A stretch of DNA of 64,000 nt from Ustilago trichophora. Lineage: Eukaryota > Basidiomycota > Ustilaginomycetes > Ustilaginales > Ustilaginaceae. This document shows, in pieces, positions 42,241 to 52,651 of the stretch; positions within the stretch are counted from its first letter, which is position 1, and the number at the start of each line of letters is the position of its first letter. Below the pieces are notes generated by a model. It worked only from the letters and a program-made list of their open reading frames with translations, had not been told where the DNA came from and did no database searches. Location of the stretch: the NCBI GenBank assembly GCA_900323505.1, contig OOIN01000001.1:558001-622000 (forward strand). Direction: 5' to 3'. The position numbers and the translations under genes were made by a program.

Positions 42241-43253
42241 GTGAGATGGCTTCGCTTGGCAATGAGTTGATCATGTTCCCATTTTTGGCAGCTGTCGTGG
42301 CAGATCCCCAAATTTAGCTTCGTGATGCTCTTCGGCGGCGATGATCCGATCATTGTACCAGCGTTTACTTGTTCCTCCTTTATGTCAACGATAGACAAGC
42401 ATACACTCATTCAAACATTGCCTTGGCTGGTGTGCAACTGCACGCCCAAATCGTGGCGGCTGCGATTTTTGGATCATGTGGAGGCTTCTGCACGGTCCAG
42501 GTTCAAATCGCCAATGAAAATAGAGCTTTTGGACAGCAGCATCGGTAGAGATGAAGCGTGGGAGAAGGAAGCTAGACCTGAGAGAGCTGCAGGGCGAGAA
42601 TCTGGATGAGCGACGCTGACTGACAACTGCAGGAAGGCGGGGCAAGGCGGTGAATGGCGATGGCAACAGGCGATATGCCAAACAATGCTCCGATGCAGAG
42701 AGCCACAGAAAACGGTGCCAATGGCAGCAACCCACACGCTTTCCTCTTCCTCTTCTTGGCAGATTCCACACCGCTCGCATTTTTCACAGTCCGGCTGCAG
42801 CTTCCACGTCAGTCCGGCGTCGGCTACCGTACTGCTGCGGTTGCGGTTGCTGCTTCGAGACCCGTGACGTGGTCGGCGTGCTTTTTGAGCCAATATGTGG
42901 TGTTGAAGGGCCAAGTTGGCACAAAATACGAGATCTTTTGGCCAGGTGGTGCCACTTGTGAGTAATGTCGTCATCGATGCCCATTCCCTTGCCTGATTCC
43001 TTTGCGTGCTCTTTCGTTGCACTGCTGTGTTTCCACGGGAACAGCGCAGATCGCACTGTTGTGGCGTGCGTGTGTGTGTGTGATATTGCGACCGTGGCTG
43101 GCGTTGTTGCCCTTTGAGCTTTCAACACCGCGAGAACGATGGCCAACTTGGCTGAGTGTGAGCGTCGGTACGGCCGACCCAACTGGGATGGACCGCTCTC
43201 CGCAAAGGGTCTGCTCTTCCTCTCTGCTCCTCTTCCTCAACTCTCGTGTATAG

Positions 43254-43258
43254 CCCCT
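43254..43258 (+). promoter_or_regulatory. STRE-like element (CCCCT)
   Basis: A single CCCCT pentamer 186 bp upstream of the Hsp12-like start codon. This is the core stress response element bound by Msn2/4-type zinc-finger proteins in yeast; whether smuts use it in the same way is inference. Confidence 0.35.
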
Positions 43259-43333
43259 GCAGACTCAAGAGTCTCGCTGTTGGCCTGGAGTGGAGGTCGC
43301 AGACTCCCGCAGACAAGGGTTTCCAGAAAAGCA

Positions 43334-43339
43334 TATAAA
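43334..43339 (+). promoter_or_regulatory. TATA box of the Hsp12-like gene
   Basis: TATAAA 105 bp upstream of the ATG, in the sequence GCATATAAAC; the spacing suits an inducible, TATA-dependent promoter. Confidence 0.65.
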
Positions 43340-43443
43340 CCCTCCTTCGATTGCTCATCTGAACATATTCCTCACCACGCTCATCTTACTCTCTTTCTCC
43401 CACACACACACACACTCTACAAACAACTTACAAATCGCAAACA

Positions 43444-43798
43444 ATGTCTGACGCTGGACGACAGGACTTCACCGACAAGGTATGTTGATCCCTCTCCCCT
43501 CCATCTTTCTCGCCCCTCTGAACAGCACAACTGACGATCATGTTCACTTTTCCTCTCTGTTCCGTCACGCTTTCGTGCAACACAGGCCTCCTCGGCCCTC
43601 AAGCCCGACTCGCAGAAGGGTGTTGGCGAGAAGGCCAAGGAGAACCTCGACAAGGCCGCCGCCACCCTCCAGCCCGACTCGACCAAGTCGGACTCCCAGA
43701 AGGTCGGTGACAAGCTCACTGGCTCTGACAAGTCGGACGAGTCGATCCTCGACAAGGCCAAGAACGCTGTCGGCCTCGGCAACAACAACACTGCCTAA
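43444..43798 (+). CDS. Hsp12/Hsp9-like small stress protein (two exons)
   Basis: Exons 43444-43479 and 43586-43798, joined across a 106-bp intron with GTATGT donor and ACACAG acceptor, give an 82-residue hydrophilic protein. It opens MSDAGRQDFTDK and continues ASSALKPDSQKGVGEKAKEN, then LDKAAATLQPDSTKS, the classic Hsp12/WH11 layout of short amphipathic segments with PDS...K repeats. Length matches the family (about 80-110). In yeast Hsp12 is a membrane-stabilising, intrinsically disordered protein strongly induced by heat, osmotic and stationary-phase stress. A TATA box and STRE-like CCCCT upstream fit stress induction. The gene is too split to appear as one open frame. Confidence 0.92.
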
Positions 43799-44039
43799 AG
43801 TCGCTAGGGTTTGATTGACCTTTCTCCTGCTCTTTCGTCGATTCTGTCATCCACGAAGCATCAAGATTGTCATCATCCCTCTTCTATGCAATGAAAGACT
43901 AATACCTCCAATCTCTTCGCGTTCGATGTTTGTGTATTGCTGTCAGTCCCTTGAGCTGTGCTAAGATCGAAATTGTTCGTCAGAGAATGTACAAAGTGCT
44001 ACACATTGATAGTGTACAGAAGGTGCCGCTGGCAACATT

Positions 44040-46241
44040 TCAATGCGCTGCGGCGGGGCCGTCACCACTGGACTGAGAGGCATCAACGGCTCGACCACGG
44101 GTCTCAATAGGGAGCAACGCCATGGCCATGGTGACGATGAGCAGTACAGAAGTTGCGAGAAAGAGAGGCACTGCAGGTGAGATAGAGAATGCCCAGCCTG
44201 CCAAGAGAGGAGCGATGATACCAGCCACACGGCTGATGGCCGAAGCCGTTCCACAAGCCGTAGCTCTGATAGTGGGCGACATGACTTCTGGCGTGTAGCC
44301 ATAAATAGCAGCATACGAGATGGAGCTTGAGACTGAGACCACCGTCAAGCTGGACCGCCAATACGTGAGCGAGAATAGAAGCACCGAAGCAGCCATCACT
44401 GCGGTTGAGCTGACCATTGTTCCAATCCTACCTAATCTTGTCTCGACCATGTACGCAGAGATCAAGCTGCCCGGTAAAGATGAGAGTGAGTAGACAAGGA
44501 TATCAAGCATCGCACGTCGTATAGAAGCGTCGTCTGGTTCCCCACTGAGTACGTTTGGACCGTCATACCGCTGCTCAAGCAGCTTGGGGAGGAGTACGTT
44601 GAAGGTTGTGAATCCATAAGACATGCCGCCCCAGATGATCCAGATGAGCAGCGTGGTGCGCTTCCATTCTGGGGTGAACATTTCGGTGTAGCGTGAAGCT
44701 AGATCAGCTGCGCTCGGATGCCAGCTGGATGGTAGCCAGCTGAACGAGGCTGGTAGATCAAGAGAGCGGGAACGAGTGCCATGCGAAATGCTGCTGGGAT
44801 TGCGTTCGTGGATACTTGTGTCTTCGTCGTCGCTCTTTTGGGAGATGTTGTCTTGATCAGCATTTTGATGCAGAAGTGGTTTGGAGGATGCATCGCGGTC
44901 TCTAGCGTCGGTCTCGTCGTCCTCGTCGTCTGCTGTATATTCGGTTCGTATCCGATCTACAGATTGTCCTGCCTGTGCGTTTCTGTCTGTATCCCTCGCA
45001 CCTTTCGAAGGCCTTGCAGCAATTTCACCTGAGGATGGCGGTCGTTGATGCATTGAGTGTTGACTGCTTTCCAGGTCGCCATCGACGTTCGAGCCACTGG
45101 CATGGAGGTAGTCCTCTACGTCCTGTATGCGAAGCGAAATGGTCGCTCCCCCGTTGTATCGATGTATCTTTTGCAGAATATCCCTTGCCTCTTGTGGCCT
45201 TCCAGCATGCACCAGATATTTTGGTGACTCGAGCAGTCTGAAGAACACTACTCTGGCCGAGACAAACAGCACCGTAACAAAAGCAAGCGCCCCCAACAAC
45301 CACCTCCAGCCCTCTGGATTTGTCGCCGATAGCACCGCCAGTCCGATCAGACTCGACACGACGCTGCCTGCCGAAAAGAAGACCGAAAGCGCCGTGACGT
45401 AGCTATGCTTTCGCACCGGCAGATTCTCCACCAAGTTGCTCGAGTCCGTTGGCATGCTACCTCCGACTCCTGTTCCTACCGCAAACAGCAGCAAGCACAA
45501 TAACGGAAAAGACCCAGCAAGCGAAGACAGCGTTCCAAAGATGGCTGTGACGGCCAACGTGATGTTGAAAGCCGCCCTCCTGCCGTACGAGTCCGATATT
45601 GTGCCCCAGGCTATGGAACCCACGAACATCCCGACGAAGATAGAGGAGCTGGCAAGGCCGACGATACCGTCTGAAAGGGTGAAGTACCGTTGAATATGGG
45701 GTAAGATAATGGCAATGGCTTGGATCCACATGTTGTCCGCCGCCCATCCCAAACCGGAAAGGATGAGAACGGTCCATTGGTATCGACCCATGCCGATGCG
45801 GTCCATGGTGCGGTCGAGAGGGGTCGCTCCCACAGCAGTCGCTCGCCAGTCATCTCGGATGCCTGCACCATCGTTGTCGGTGTAGTTGACAGAAGGAAGG
45901 TACAAGGAGCGGGTGGAGGTGACACGGTCGACCAGCCGTGGTCGACGTGGTGAGTCGGCGCTGTTACGGGCTGAAGACGCGGCTGAGCGACCCAAAGATT
46001 GGGTGCTCAAGTGCCGTGGCAGAGATGAAGGTAGCGATGTTGGTTGCCTCGAGGAAGAAGCGATCGATGGAAAGTGAGGTGGCTTAAACCCGAGCGAAGC
46101 AGCCTCTATATGCGCATTGTTCGATGGCGGGGCTGCAATGTTGGGTGGCTCGATCCAGCTTTTGTGCCCACCCTCGCCTTCCGGTCCAAAGGATGTTGAG
46201 ACTGCCGCTATTGGCCGGCTTTGCTCCGGCAGCGAGGTCAT
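44040..46241 (-). CDS. MFS transporter, SV2/SVOP-like
   Basis: A 733-residue, apparently 12-TM major facilitator. After a 150-residue polar N-terminus the membrane part starts at GRYQWTVLILSGLGWAADNM, with the MFS motif WGTISDSYGRRAAF after TM2 and GVGGSMPTDSSNLVENLP in TM4-5, which is typical of SVOP/SV2-related and sugar-porter-like carriers. A long acidic, Ser-rich cytosolic loop (~380-560, with DDEDDETDARDRD) separates the halves; the second half begins TTLLIWIIWGGMSYGFTTFN. The substrate is unknown; niacin-, organic-cation- and phosphate-type substrates occur in related carriers. ATG at 46241 is the first Met in frame. It diverges from the mitochondrial carrier gene with 776 bp between starts. 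Confidence 0.88.
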   Translation of the reverse strand: MTSLPEQSRPIAAVSTSFGPEGEGGHKSWIEPPNIAAPPSNNAHIEAASLGFKPPHFPSIASSSRQPTSLPSSLPRHLSTQSLGRSAASSARNSADSPRRPRLVDRVTSTRSLYLPSVNYTDNDGAGIRDDWRATAVGATPLDRTMDRIGMGRYQWTVLILSGLGWAADNMWIQAIAIILPHIQRYFTLSDGIVGLASSSIFVGMFVGSIAWGTISDSYGRRAAFNITLAVTAIFGTLSSLAGSFPLLCLLLFAVGTGVGGSMPTDSSNLVENLPVRKHSYVTALSVFFSAGSVVSSLIGLAVLSATNPEGWRWLLGALAFVTVLFVSARVVFFRLLESPKYLVHAGRPQEARDILQKIHRYNGGATISLRIQDVEDYLHASGSNVDGDLESSQHSMHQRPPSSGEIAARPSKGARDTDRNAQAGQSVDRIRTEYTADDEDDETDARDRDASSKPLLHQNADQDNISQKSDDEDTSIHERNPSSISHGTRSRSLDLPASFSWLPSSWHPSAADLASRYTEMFTPEWKRTTLLIWIIWGGMSYGFTTFNVLLPKLLEQRYDGPNVLSGEPDDASIRRAMLDILVYSLSSLPGSLISAYMVETRLGRIGTMVSSTAVMAASVLLFSLTYWRSSLTVVSVSSSISYAAIYGYTPEVMSPTIRATACGTASAISRVAGIIAPLLAGWAFSISPAVPLFLATSVLLIVTMAMALLPIETRGRAVDASQSSGDGPAAAH

Positions 46242-46566
46242 AATGGAGGCATGAGCTTGCTGTTTTGTGGTTGTGACGGAGAGAGGCCATGCTCGAGCTG
46301 AGCTTTGTACGAGTGTAGAGCAAGGTTGGAGGGGCTTGTGCGGGAATGCATGCACCCTGCAGATGTCGGAACTCGGCCAGACCCTTGCTTGCAATGTTTT
46401 CCAGAGTGTTAGACCGTTGTCTGCATCAAAATGAGAAGCGAAACTTGCCGTTTAGCTCAGCACAGTTGTGGCATCTTGTGTCATTTTTTTTTTTTGGTTG
46501 GGAATTTGCCGACAAAGCGTGGCTTTTTGGTGCCGCTGCGCCACGCTCTGCGTCATGGACAGCTGA

Positions 46567-46620
<54 letters not shown>

Positions 46621-47017
46621 AAAAGGTTGCTCTTTTTCGGCTTTCGAGGTTCACATACAGTAGAGTTGGAAGGATTCGGAATTTGCCAACCTTTCCAGTG
46701 ATAGCGTAGGTGACACAGAGTGCAGGCTGAGTTCACCGTTGTTGGGCTGACTCCACTCTGTCTCGACTTGAAGCCATTTGCCTTTCTCTCTTGCTTCTCC
46801 GTCATCCTTCTCACACTCCAACCACACTCATCTCCACGATCCACACAAGACAGGTCATGTTCGCCCTATCAACGTCGTAGGCATTCGATATATATCGGAG
46901 TCAGTGATACAACAGGCTTCTGTCCTTCAGTTGAATCCACCTCGCCACTCCTCGCCTCCACTTGTTCACTTTGCATGGTCTACGATTCCACAAGTTCGAC
47001 TCGACGCTTTGTTCGCC
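46242..47017. promoter_or_regulatory. Divergent promoter of MFS and mitochondrial carrier genes
   Basis: 776 bp shared by two genes reading away from each other. It contains a 51-nt T tract (46569-46619), a shorter T run near 46484-46494 and TACAGTA at 46656-46662. No gene inside. Confidence 0.55.
46569..46619. repeat. 51-nt poly(T) tract
   Basis: Uninterrupted T run, the longest homopolymer in the window, in the middle of a divergent promoter. Such poly(dA:dT) tracts exclude nucleosomes in yeast; the same role here is inference. Confidence 0.93.
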
Positions 47018-48760
47018 ATGACATTTACATCTAGCACCGCCTCTTCATCCAGGCGATCCGATGTGGAGCCAGAAGCATTTCCCTCCATGTCGGCGACCTC
47101 ACTCGAGCGCCCCCAGTTGGGCAAGCGACGCTCTAGCTTTGGTCAAGGCGCACCACGCAAACCCGTGTCACGCAGCAAGAAGGCCGTAGCTGCCGTCACA
47201 GGCGCCGTCACCACTTCATTTCTCATGACTCCATTCGATGTGATCAAGACAAGATTGCAAACGCAGAGTAGCGCAGAACCGCTCTTCTTTCCTTCTCAGC
47301 ATCTTGCGTCCGCAGCAGCCACGTCTGGGTTGGACAAAGGTAAAGGGGTCTTCAGAGGCGGCTCATCCGGTCTGGCTGCGGGAGGACTGCAAGCCCATCC
47401 GGCGACATGCTGCCAGCAGACGTTCTTTACTTCAAATCGCCAACCAGAGTCCATCTTGTGTCGGTATGATCCACGACAAGCATCTTCGTCTTCAGCATCT
47501 GCCGCCACAGCATCGTCATCAGCATCGACAGCGACGGCTTCCTCCAGCTCATCACCAGCATTTTTCACTCCCACCTCAGCTTCCAAGTCCACATCAACAC
47601 GATCAGCGCCACGGACAACAGCATCACGATTCGGCCGTCACACTACTTCTTTTGCAGCCTCCTCCAACCCGCCTCGCTCCAGTGTCCGCATCCTTCCTTC
47701 TCCTCCACCTGCGCCAGTGGGATACCTCCACCCCTCGCCCTCAGCGGTCACAGCTAATGGATCTTCGTCCTGCGCCTGTGCGTTCCCCAATGAAACGGTC
47801 GCCGCACGCGAGCTCAATGCAGCCGCTGCCAAACAAGGCCGTCTAACGGGTCTTTGGGATGGAGTCATCAAAGTGGGCAAAGCAGAAGGTATCCGTGGAT
47901 TGTGGCGTGGCTTAGCACCTACACTCATGATGACAGTTCCGGGGCAAGTCACCTACATGTCGTGCTACGACTTCTTCCGGTCTCAACTTCTCGCTTCTGA
48001 GGATAGCTCTCAGATCCAAGCCGCTTTCCAGCAGGATTCTGCGGCGAATGGCAGAGAGCTCGGGTTGGCAGGTAAGTCACCCTCATTATCCGCCGTCACC
48101 GCTCAGTCCCTCTATGCCTCTCTCTTCGCCGGTGCTTTGGCGAGAGGAATCTCAGCTACCCTTGTTACTCCTCTCGAACTCATCCGCACCCGCCTCCAAG
48201 CAAGTTCACGCTCCCAGGCCACCCTCAGCTCCATCTTGCGCGGGTTGTGGGTCGAAATGCGGACCACCAAACTCTCTTCCGGCGGTGGGCCTTTGATTCT
48301 TTGGCGCGGTCTGACACCCACTTTGTGGCGGGACGTCCCCTTCAGCGCGATCTATTTCGCCGGCTACGAAGCCGCCAAACGCTCTCTCACCGGTGGCGGA
48401 CTCGGAGAAGGCAACGCCTCCGGAAGCGGCGAAGAGTTCGGCGTAGCATTCGTGTCCGGTGCTCTCTCCGGCTCCTTCGCAGCCGTCTTTACCCATCCTT
48501 TTGATGTCATCAAGACCCGACTACAGACCCAAGGAGCCTTAGGAGAAGGCGAAGGTCGACTATCTGGCAGCCTTCGAGGGGCCACTGCCAAAGGTTCCGG
48601 AAATGTCTGGGTCGCAATGCGAAACATTGTTGCAAAAGAAGGTGGCAAAGGGCTCTGGAAAGGCCTGAGTCCGAGAACGGCAAAAGTGGCCCCTGCTTGT
48701 GGAGTCATGATTGCAAGTTTCGAGGTCGTTGGTCGAATGTTGGCCGATTTAGATATCTAG
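47018..48760 (+). CDS. Mitochondrial carrier of the SLC25A39/40 (Mtm1) group
   Basis: A 580-residue SLC25 carrier. Three Px[DE]xx[KR] signatures are visible: TPFDVIKTRLQTQ, TPLELIRTRLQA and HPFDVIKTRLQTQ, one per repeat. RGLWRGLAPTLMMTVPGQVTYMSCYDFF in the first repeat resembles the human SLC25A39/40 segment. The first matrix loop is hugely expanded (~170 residues, Ser/Ala-rich) and carries cysteines in TCCQQTFFTS, ILCRYDP and SSCACAF, like the cysteine-bearing loop of SLC25A39. Mammalian SLC25A39/40 import glutathione into mitochondria and yeast Mtm1 is linked to mitochondrial manganese/iron handling, so a redox/iron role in the inner membrane is inferred. ATG at 47018 is the first in frame. 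Confidence 0.87.
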   Translation: MTFTSSTASSSRRSDVEPEAFPSMSATSLERPQLGKRRSSFGQGAPRKPVSRSKKAVAAVTGAVTTSFLMTPFDVIKTRLQTQSSAEPLFFPSQHLASAAATSGLDKGKGVFRGGSSGLAAGGLQAHPATCCQQTFFTSNRQPESILCRYDPRQASSSSASAATASSSASTATASSSSSPAFFTPTSASKSTSTRSAPRTTASRFGRHTTSFAASSNPPRSSVRILPSPPPAPVGYLHPSPSAVTANGSSSCACAFPNETVAARELNAAAAKQGRLTGLWDGVIKVGKAEGIRGLWRGLAPTLMMTVPGQVTYMSCYDFFRSQLLASEDSSQIQAAFQQDSAANGRELGLAGKSPSLSAVTAQSLYASLFAGALARGISATLVTPLELIRTRLQASSRSQATLSSILRGLWVEMRTTKLSSGGGPLILWRGLTPTLWRDVPFSAIYFAGYEAAKRSLTGGGLGEGNASGSGEEFGVAFVSGALSGSFAAVFTHPFDVIKTRLQTQGALGEGEGRLSGSLRGATAKGSGNVWVAMRNIVAKEGGKGLWKGLSPRTAKVAPACGVMIASFEVVGRMLADLDI

Positions 48761-49018
48761 TGTCCTTGATCGTCAGCTAGCGCAGCATACCGATGTATCC
48801 CACATGCCGTACAGTAGAAGCATCCTCATTCACTTACAAAGAAATGACATTCAGCATCTCACGTTTTCTCAGCATAAAGTTAGGTTTGTATTCAAGAGCG
48901 CGCAGTGTGTGTGCGTGCGTGAGGACTACGATTACATGCATGGCAAATGATGAGAGTGAGAACACACACTGATACTCAATTCGTTCGGTCGCATCTTGAA
49001 TAGGGCGCAGTTCTCAGG

Positions 49019-51400
49019 TTAGGCCACAGGAAACCCACTCGCATCCCCAACATCCCCAACTCGACCCGGCGTACCCTCGTAACCCTTCCATCCTTCAACC
49101 CCAACCCACTGCCAGACCCTCAACCATTCTCCCTTCTTCTGAGCCTGTCGTGTCCTCACGTTCGAATTCTCCTCGACTACCTTTGCCACCTTTCTCCACA
49201 ATCGGTTTCTCGCCTTAGCCTTGTGTTCGCCCGCAAGGATGTGATCCCGAAGATGAGAGAGCGGGACAAAGTCGTCTGGATGCAGGACAGGGTCTCGGCC
49301 GTGCAGGTATTCTTGCTCTTGGAGCCGCTCTAGTGCCGCTTGGACCAAGAGAGCGACTTTGGCGGTTTCTGCTCGAGCTGAGGCGAGTCGATAGCGCAGG
49401 TACAGAAATCCTGAGATGGCCGAAAGGAGAAGGAAGAAGTACAGCCTCGCACGCAGGACCCACCCCTTCAACGCCAACCGAGATCGGCAGGACAGCGACA
49501 GGGCAGGCTGTTTGGCAGCAAGGAAGTACTGCGTCTCTCCCACACCTTCGGAGATGGTCCCGTTAATTGAGACTGGGGTGCGGATAATGTTGCTGCGGGG
49601 GTCGGTAAGCTCGAATAGGGCCATGTACCAGATTTGCTCAAAGTAGTCCTCGTCCACTCTAGCGTCGCGGGTGGCGGACATGGAACGTTTGACTGCGGTC
49701 TCAGCGATGGCGTACGTCAGATTTCCTTCTGCTCCAAGCACCTTTTTGGGCAAACTGCGGACGGTGGCATGGGTCTTCTGTGTGCCGCACACGATCTCGC
49801 CTTTGAAATCGGCGAGCATGTGCGAGATGGCTTGAGCAAGTTCGGAGGCGAGCACCAGCTTCTGCGTGTCAGGGTAGCAGCGAGGGGCGGTGGTGCTGAG
49901 CGGCAAGAACCAGTTGGCCAGAGGGATGTGCGAGCGAAGGTTGGGCTGGAGGACCCAGTCGTCCGAAGAGCAGCCGAGTACTTTGCCGTATGCGCAGTCG
50001 GCATGGGCAGGGCAGGGCGTGCAGGTGGGCTGGAGTCGGGTGGGGAGAAGCGTCATGTCCTCGACTGTCTCATTGTTGGCCTGAGCGTAGGCAAGGGCGG
50101 TGAGTCGGCGATCCTCGACGATGGCATTGGTGTCCGAGTTGGTGTCGCAGAAGCCGAGTGCTCGTGTTTCTCTAGCGTACCAGACAGTCCAAGCAAACAC
50201 ACCGACGAGGATGAGAGTGTAAACCGAGCTGACAAGGTAGTCAGAGAGCGACTTGCCGGGCCGTGCGTCGCGTCGTCGCTGCTTGTCCTTCTTGCGTCGA
50301 AGGTTACGCATCTTGGCGAGCGCAGAAGGCGACATGAAAGCATCGACGTCAAAATCGTCCTCATCTGCTTCAGCACCAGCATCGGTGGCGGCAACCTTGG
50401 TTGCCTCATCATCGGCAGCATGTCCACCCGTCGAGTCAGCCGCAGTGGTTCCAGTGAGGCGGCTGACGATGCGTGGAGGTGTAGTAGCTGCGACAGCCTG
50501 GTCCATATAGTTGCGCAGCGTGCCTGTAAGGCCAGGACTGGACTGTTGAGCTGCTTTAGGAGGCGATTCTGCGGCCAAAGACGGGTTGGAGCTCTTCTTG
50601 CGCAGGCTGGAGGTGCCATCGGTGGTCTTGCGACGCGTCTTTTTTGCGGAAGCAGCGGCTTTGGCTGCGACGCCATGTGCAGGTGAAGATTCACTGCCAG
50701 ATTGGAAAGGATTGCTGTCTGAGAATGTGCCATCGTCATCGCTCTTTCCGCCGTAGCTCAGACGTCCGGCCTTTCGAGAGCTAGACGCAGGCGGCGAGGT
50801 GGTTGGGCCGAAGGAGACACGACGGGGTGATGCATTGTCCTCAGGTTCGGATGCCTCGACGGGAGCCGCTACCACAGCTGGAGCGGACTTGCGAGGTCGC
50901 CCTGGCTTGCGCTTGACTGGCACTTCCTCCTCTTCCACCTTTGGTTCGGGGACCTCAGGCTCGGCTTCACTCTCGGTGGATGTGGCAAGCTGGTTGGCCA
51001 AAGACGACTTCTTACGGGCAGGCGTACGCGTTGTCTTGGCAGTCGTAGAAGCGGCGGCAGATTTGCGAGGGGTTCTGGTGGTACTTGTGACGGCAGGAGC
51101 AGGTGTGACAGCCTCGCTCTTCCGGGTTCGGCCTGGTTTGCGCTTGGCAGGGGTCTGCTCGGGTGTGACCTCGTCACGCATGTCGATGATGCCGCTGGAG
51201 CTGGCGACGATGGTGGATTCCTTCTTGCGGAGCGAGGCGGTCTTTGGCAATACGCTCTCGTTGAAGTGATCGACGAGGTCGCCCTTCCTGGCTGCGCTGC
51301 TGAATGGAATGCCGTGTTCAACGAGGATGCTTCGCAGCTGTGGCATGGTGAGCGAGTTGGGGTCGAAGCCCTCTCGCATATAGTCATCGCGTTCGACCAT
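49019..51400 (-). CDS. Inner nuclear membrane protein Heh1/Src1 (HeH/LEM and Man1-Src1 C-terminal domains)
   Basis: A 793-residue protein. A helix-extension-helix fold occupies ~9-50 (GFDPNSLTMPQLRSILVEHG, IPFSSAARKGDLVDHFNE). A long basic linker follows with two copies of KRKPGR[T/P]RKS near 85-95 and 163-172, the second a canonical AT-hook core. TM1 lies near 390-412 (SSVYTLILVGVFAWTVWYA); a Cys-bearing luminal domain follows (QPTCTPCPAHADCAYGKVLG); TM2 lies near 650-670 (YFFLLLSAISGFLYLRY), then the MSC winged-helix tail. By family it tethers chromatin to the nuclear envelope and helps nuclear pore surveillance. ATG 51400 has good context (A at -3, G at +4); an in-frame ATG at 51520 would add 40 residues. 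Confidence 0.9.
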   Translation of the reverse strand: MVERDDYMREGFDPNSLTMPQLRSILVEHGIPFSSAARKGDLVDHFNESVLPKTASLRKKESTIVASSSGIIDMRDEVTPEQTPAKRKPGRTRKSEAVTPAPAVTSTTRTPRKSAAASTTAKTTRTPARKKSSLANQLATSTESEAEPEVPEPKVEEEEVPVKRKPGRPRKSAPAVVAAPVEASEPEDNASPRRVSFGPTTSPPASSSRKAGRLSYGGKSDDDGTFSDSNPFQSGSESSPAHGVAAKAAASAKKTRRKTTDGTSSLRKKSSNPSLAAESPPKAAQQSSPGLTGTLRNYMDQAVAATTPPRIVSRLTGTTAADSTGGHAADDEATKVAATDAGAEADEDDFDVDAFMSPSALAKMRNLRRKKDKQRRRDARPGKSLSDYLVSSVYTLILVGVFAWTVWYARETRALGFCDTNSDTNAIVEDRRLTALAYAQANNETVEDMTLLPTRLQPTCTPCPAHADCAYGKVLGCSSDDWVLQPNLRSHIPLANWFLPLSTTAPRCYPDTQKLVLASELAQAISHMLADFKGEIVCGTQKTHATVRSLPKKVLGAEGNLTYAIAETAVKRSMSATRDARVDEDYFEQIWYMALFELTDPRSNIIRTPVSINGTISEGVGETQYFLAAKQPALSLSCRSRLALKGWVLRARLYFFLLLSAISGFLYLRYRLASARAETAKVALLVQAALERLQEQEYLHGRDPVLHPDDFVPLSHLRDHILAGEHKAKARNRLWRKVAKVVEENSNVRTRQAQKKGEWLRVWQWVGVEGWKGYEGTPGRVGDVGDASGFPVA

Positions 51401-52651
51401 CTTGAACCGATGTGCCACTCGGTGTGGACTCTCCTGCGCCACAGTGGACTTCGGAATGGAGATGAGAGGATAGGACCTGTTGGCCGATGGTGGTTGAGAA
51501 GGAAGGACAGAAGCAGTCATCGAGCGTGCATAAATTCCCTCTTCGCTGCGTAATGCGGATCGGATCGACTGAGCTTCAGCCACAGCTCGAAGTCAATTTC
51601 TCTGCAAGAGCTTGGACCCTGATTGTCCAACGCGTGTCACAAAAAGGATCATCACGTGATCTAACAACCAGGAGAGCTTTTGCCAATGTTAGAAGTGCTG
51701 GCAAGAATCAGATGACGTAATCAATTTTAGTCAAATTTGAAACTTGGTCACAGCTTCGTCACTCGATGCCACAGAACTCTCTCCTACAAATGAAGTGTAC
51801 TGTATTGCACTGCAACTCTCAGTCAGACTGGGCCGACAGACACACAAATATGTGCTTCCGTGATGGTTGCTAAGCAGTTTGCTCAGCAGCTCCAGATCTT
51901 CGTCAGCAAAATCAGGCGAGACAAAGACAAGGTCCAAGCGATGGGCAGCGGGTAAAGCAAGGGTCGAGGGCGTTGCGCTGGAACGTTGGCTTGGATCCTG
52001 TGTTTGATGGCGGAAACGGCAAAACGTGGATACGTGTCTGCCACGAATTCCGTTAGATCCTGGCTTGGCCGCTTTACGAGACAGCTCTCCTGCCAAAAAC
52101 GGAGACATCCGAAAAACCAAGCCGGGCCCTATCCGAGGTCGCGGAAAGGTTTAATTTTTAGAGAGGGGGCGCCGAGTCGTAGAGCGCACGCAGCCCGTGT
52201 CCATTTCCAACGACACTGCAAAAGGGTCACTTCACTCTCTAGCTGCACGAGCTGCATGCTTTGACGCTGTGCAAACATTTTTTTTTGGTTCAGCTGACCG
52301 ACGCCGCACCTGTGGGTTATGCTGTAGCATAGCATTAGAGTGTTTGCAGGGTATGACTCTTGCTCGCTCTCTGACATCAGACGAGGCTTGAACCATCGTG
52401 ACCTGTTACGTTCATACTCGTGCTCAGGCTCATACCCACGGACTCATCCCGCTGTCTGCTATCTTTCCTTCTACCACCATCAACATCATTCATCTGTCAC
52501 ACAACCACACTTCAGGATCTACTGCCTAAGCTCTATCTTCTAGCCGCCACCGTTGATCCAATCCAACCAGGTTCTCATTCAGAAGTGATTGATCAAGACA
52601 CCACCTTCACCACAAGCTACAGCACCTAGAGCAGCTCTTCTCATAACCAGA
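51401..52651. other. Divergent intergenic region between Heh1 and a Ser-rich protein gene
   Basis: 1.25 kb with no gene recognised. TACTGTA lies at 51798-51804. The last ~250 bp are pyrimidine-rich and look like the leader of the Ser-rich gene. Confidence 0.5.

Larger units (their letters stand above)
41353..43443. other. 2.1-kb intergenic region upstream of the Hsp12-like gene
   Basis: No gene recognised. It holds an A/G-rich patch near 41900-41940, a 9-bp hairpin at 42216-42240, a GT run near 43066-43081 and the promoter of the Hsp12-like gene (STRE at 43254, TATA at 43334). Confidence 0.5.

Noticed and set aside
41774..42274. 166-codon minus-strand open frame
   Set aside because: Contains translations of A/T-rich tracts (FSFSFCFFLF) and no family resemblance.
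42430..42530. B-box-like GGTTCAAATC
   Set aside because: T-stem halves do not pair and no A box or acceptor stem is present.
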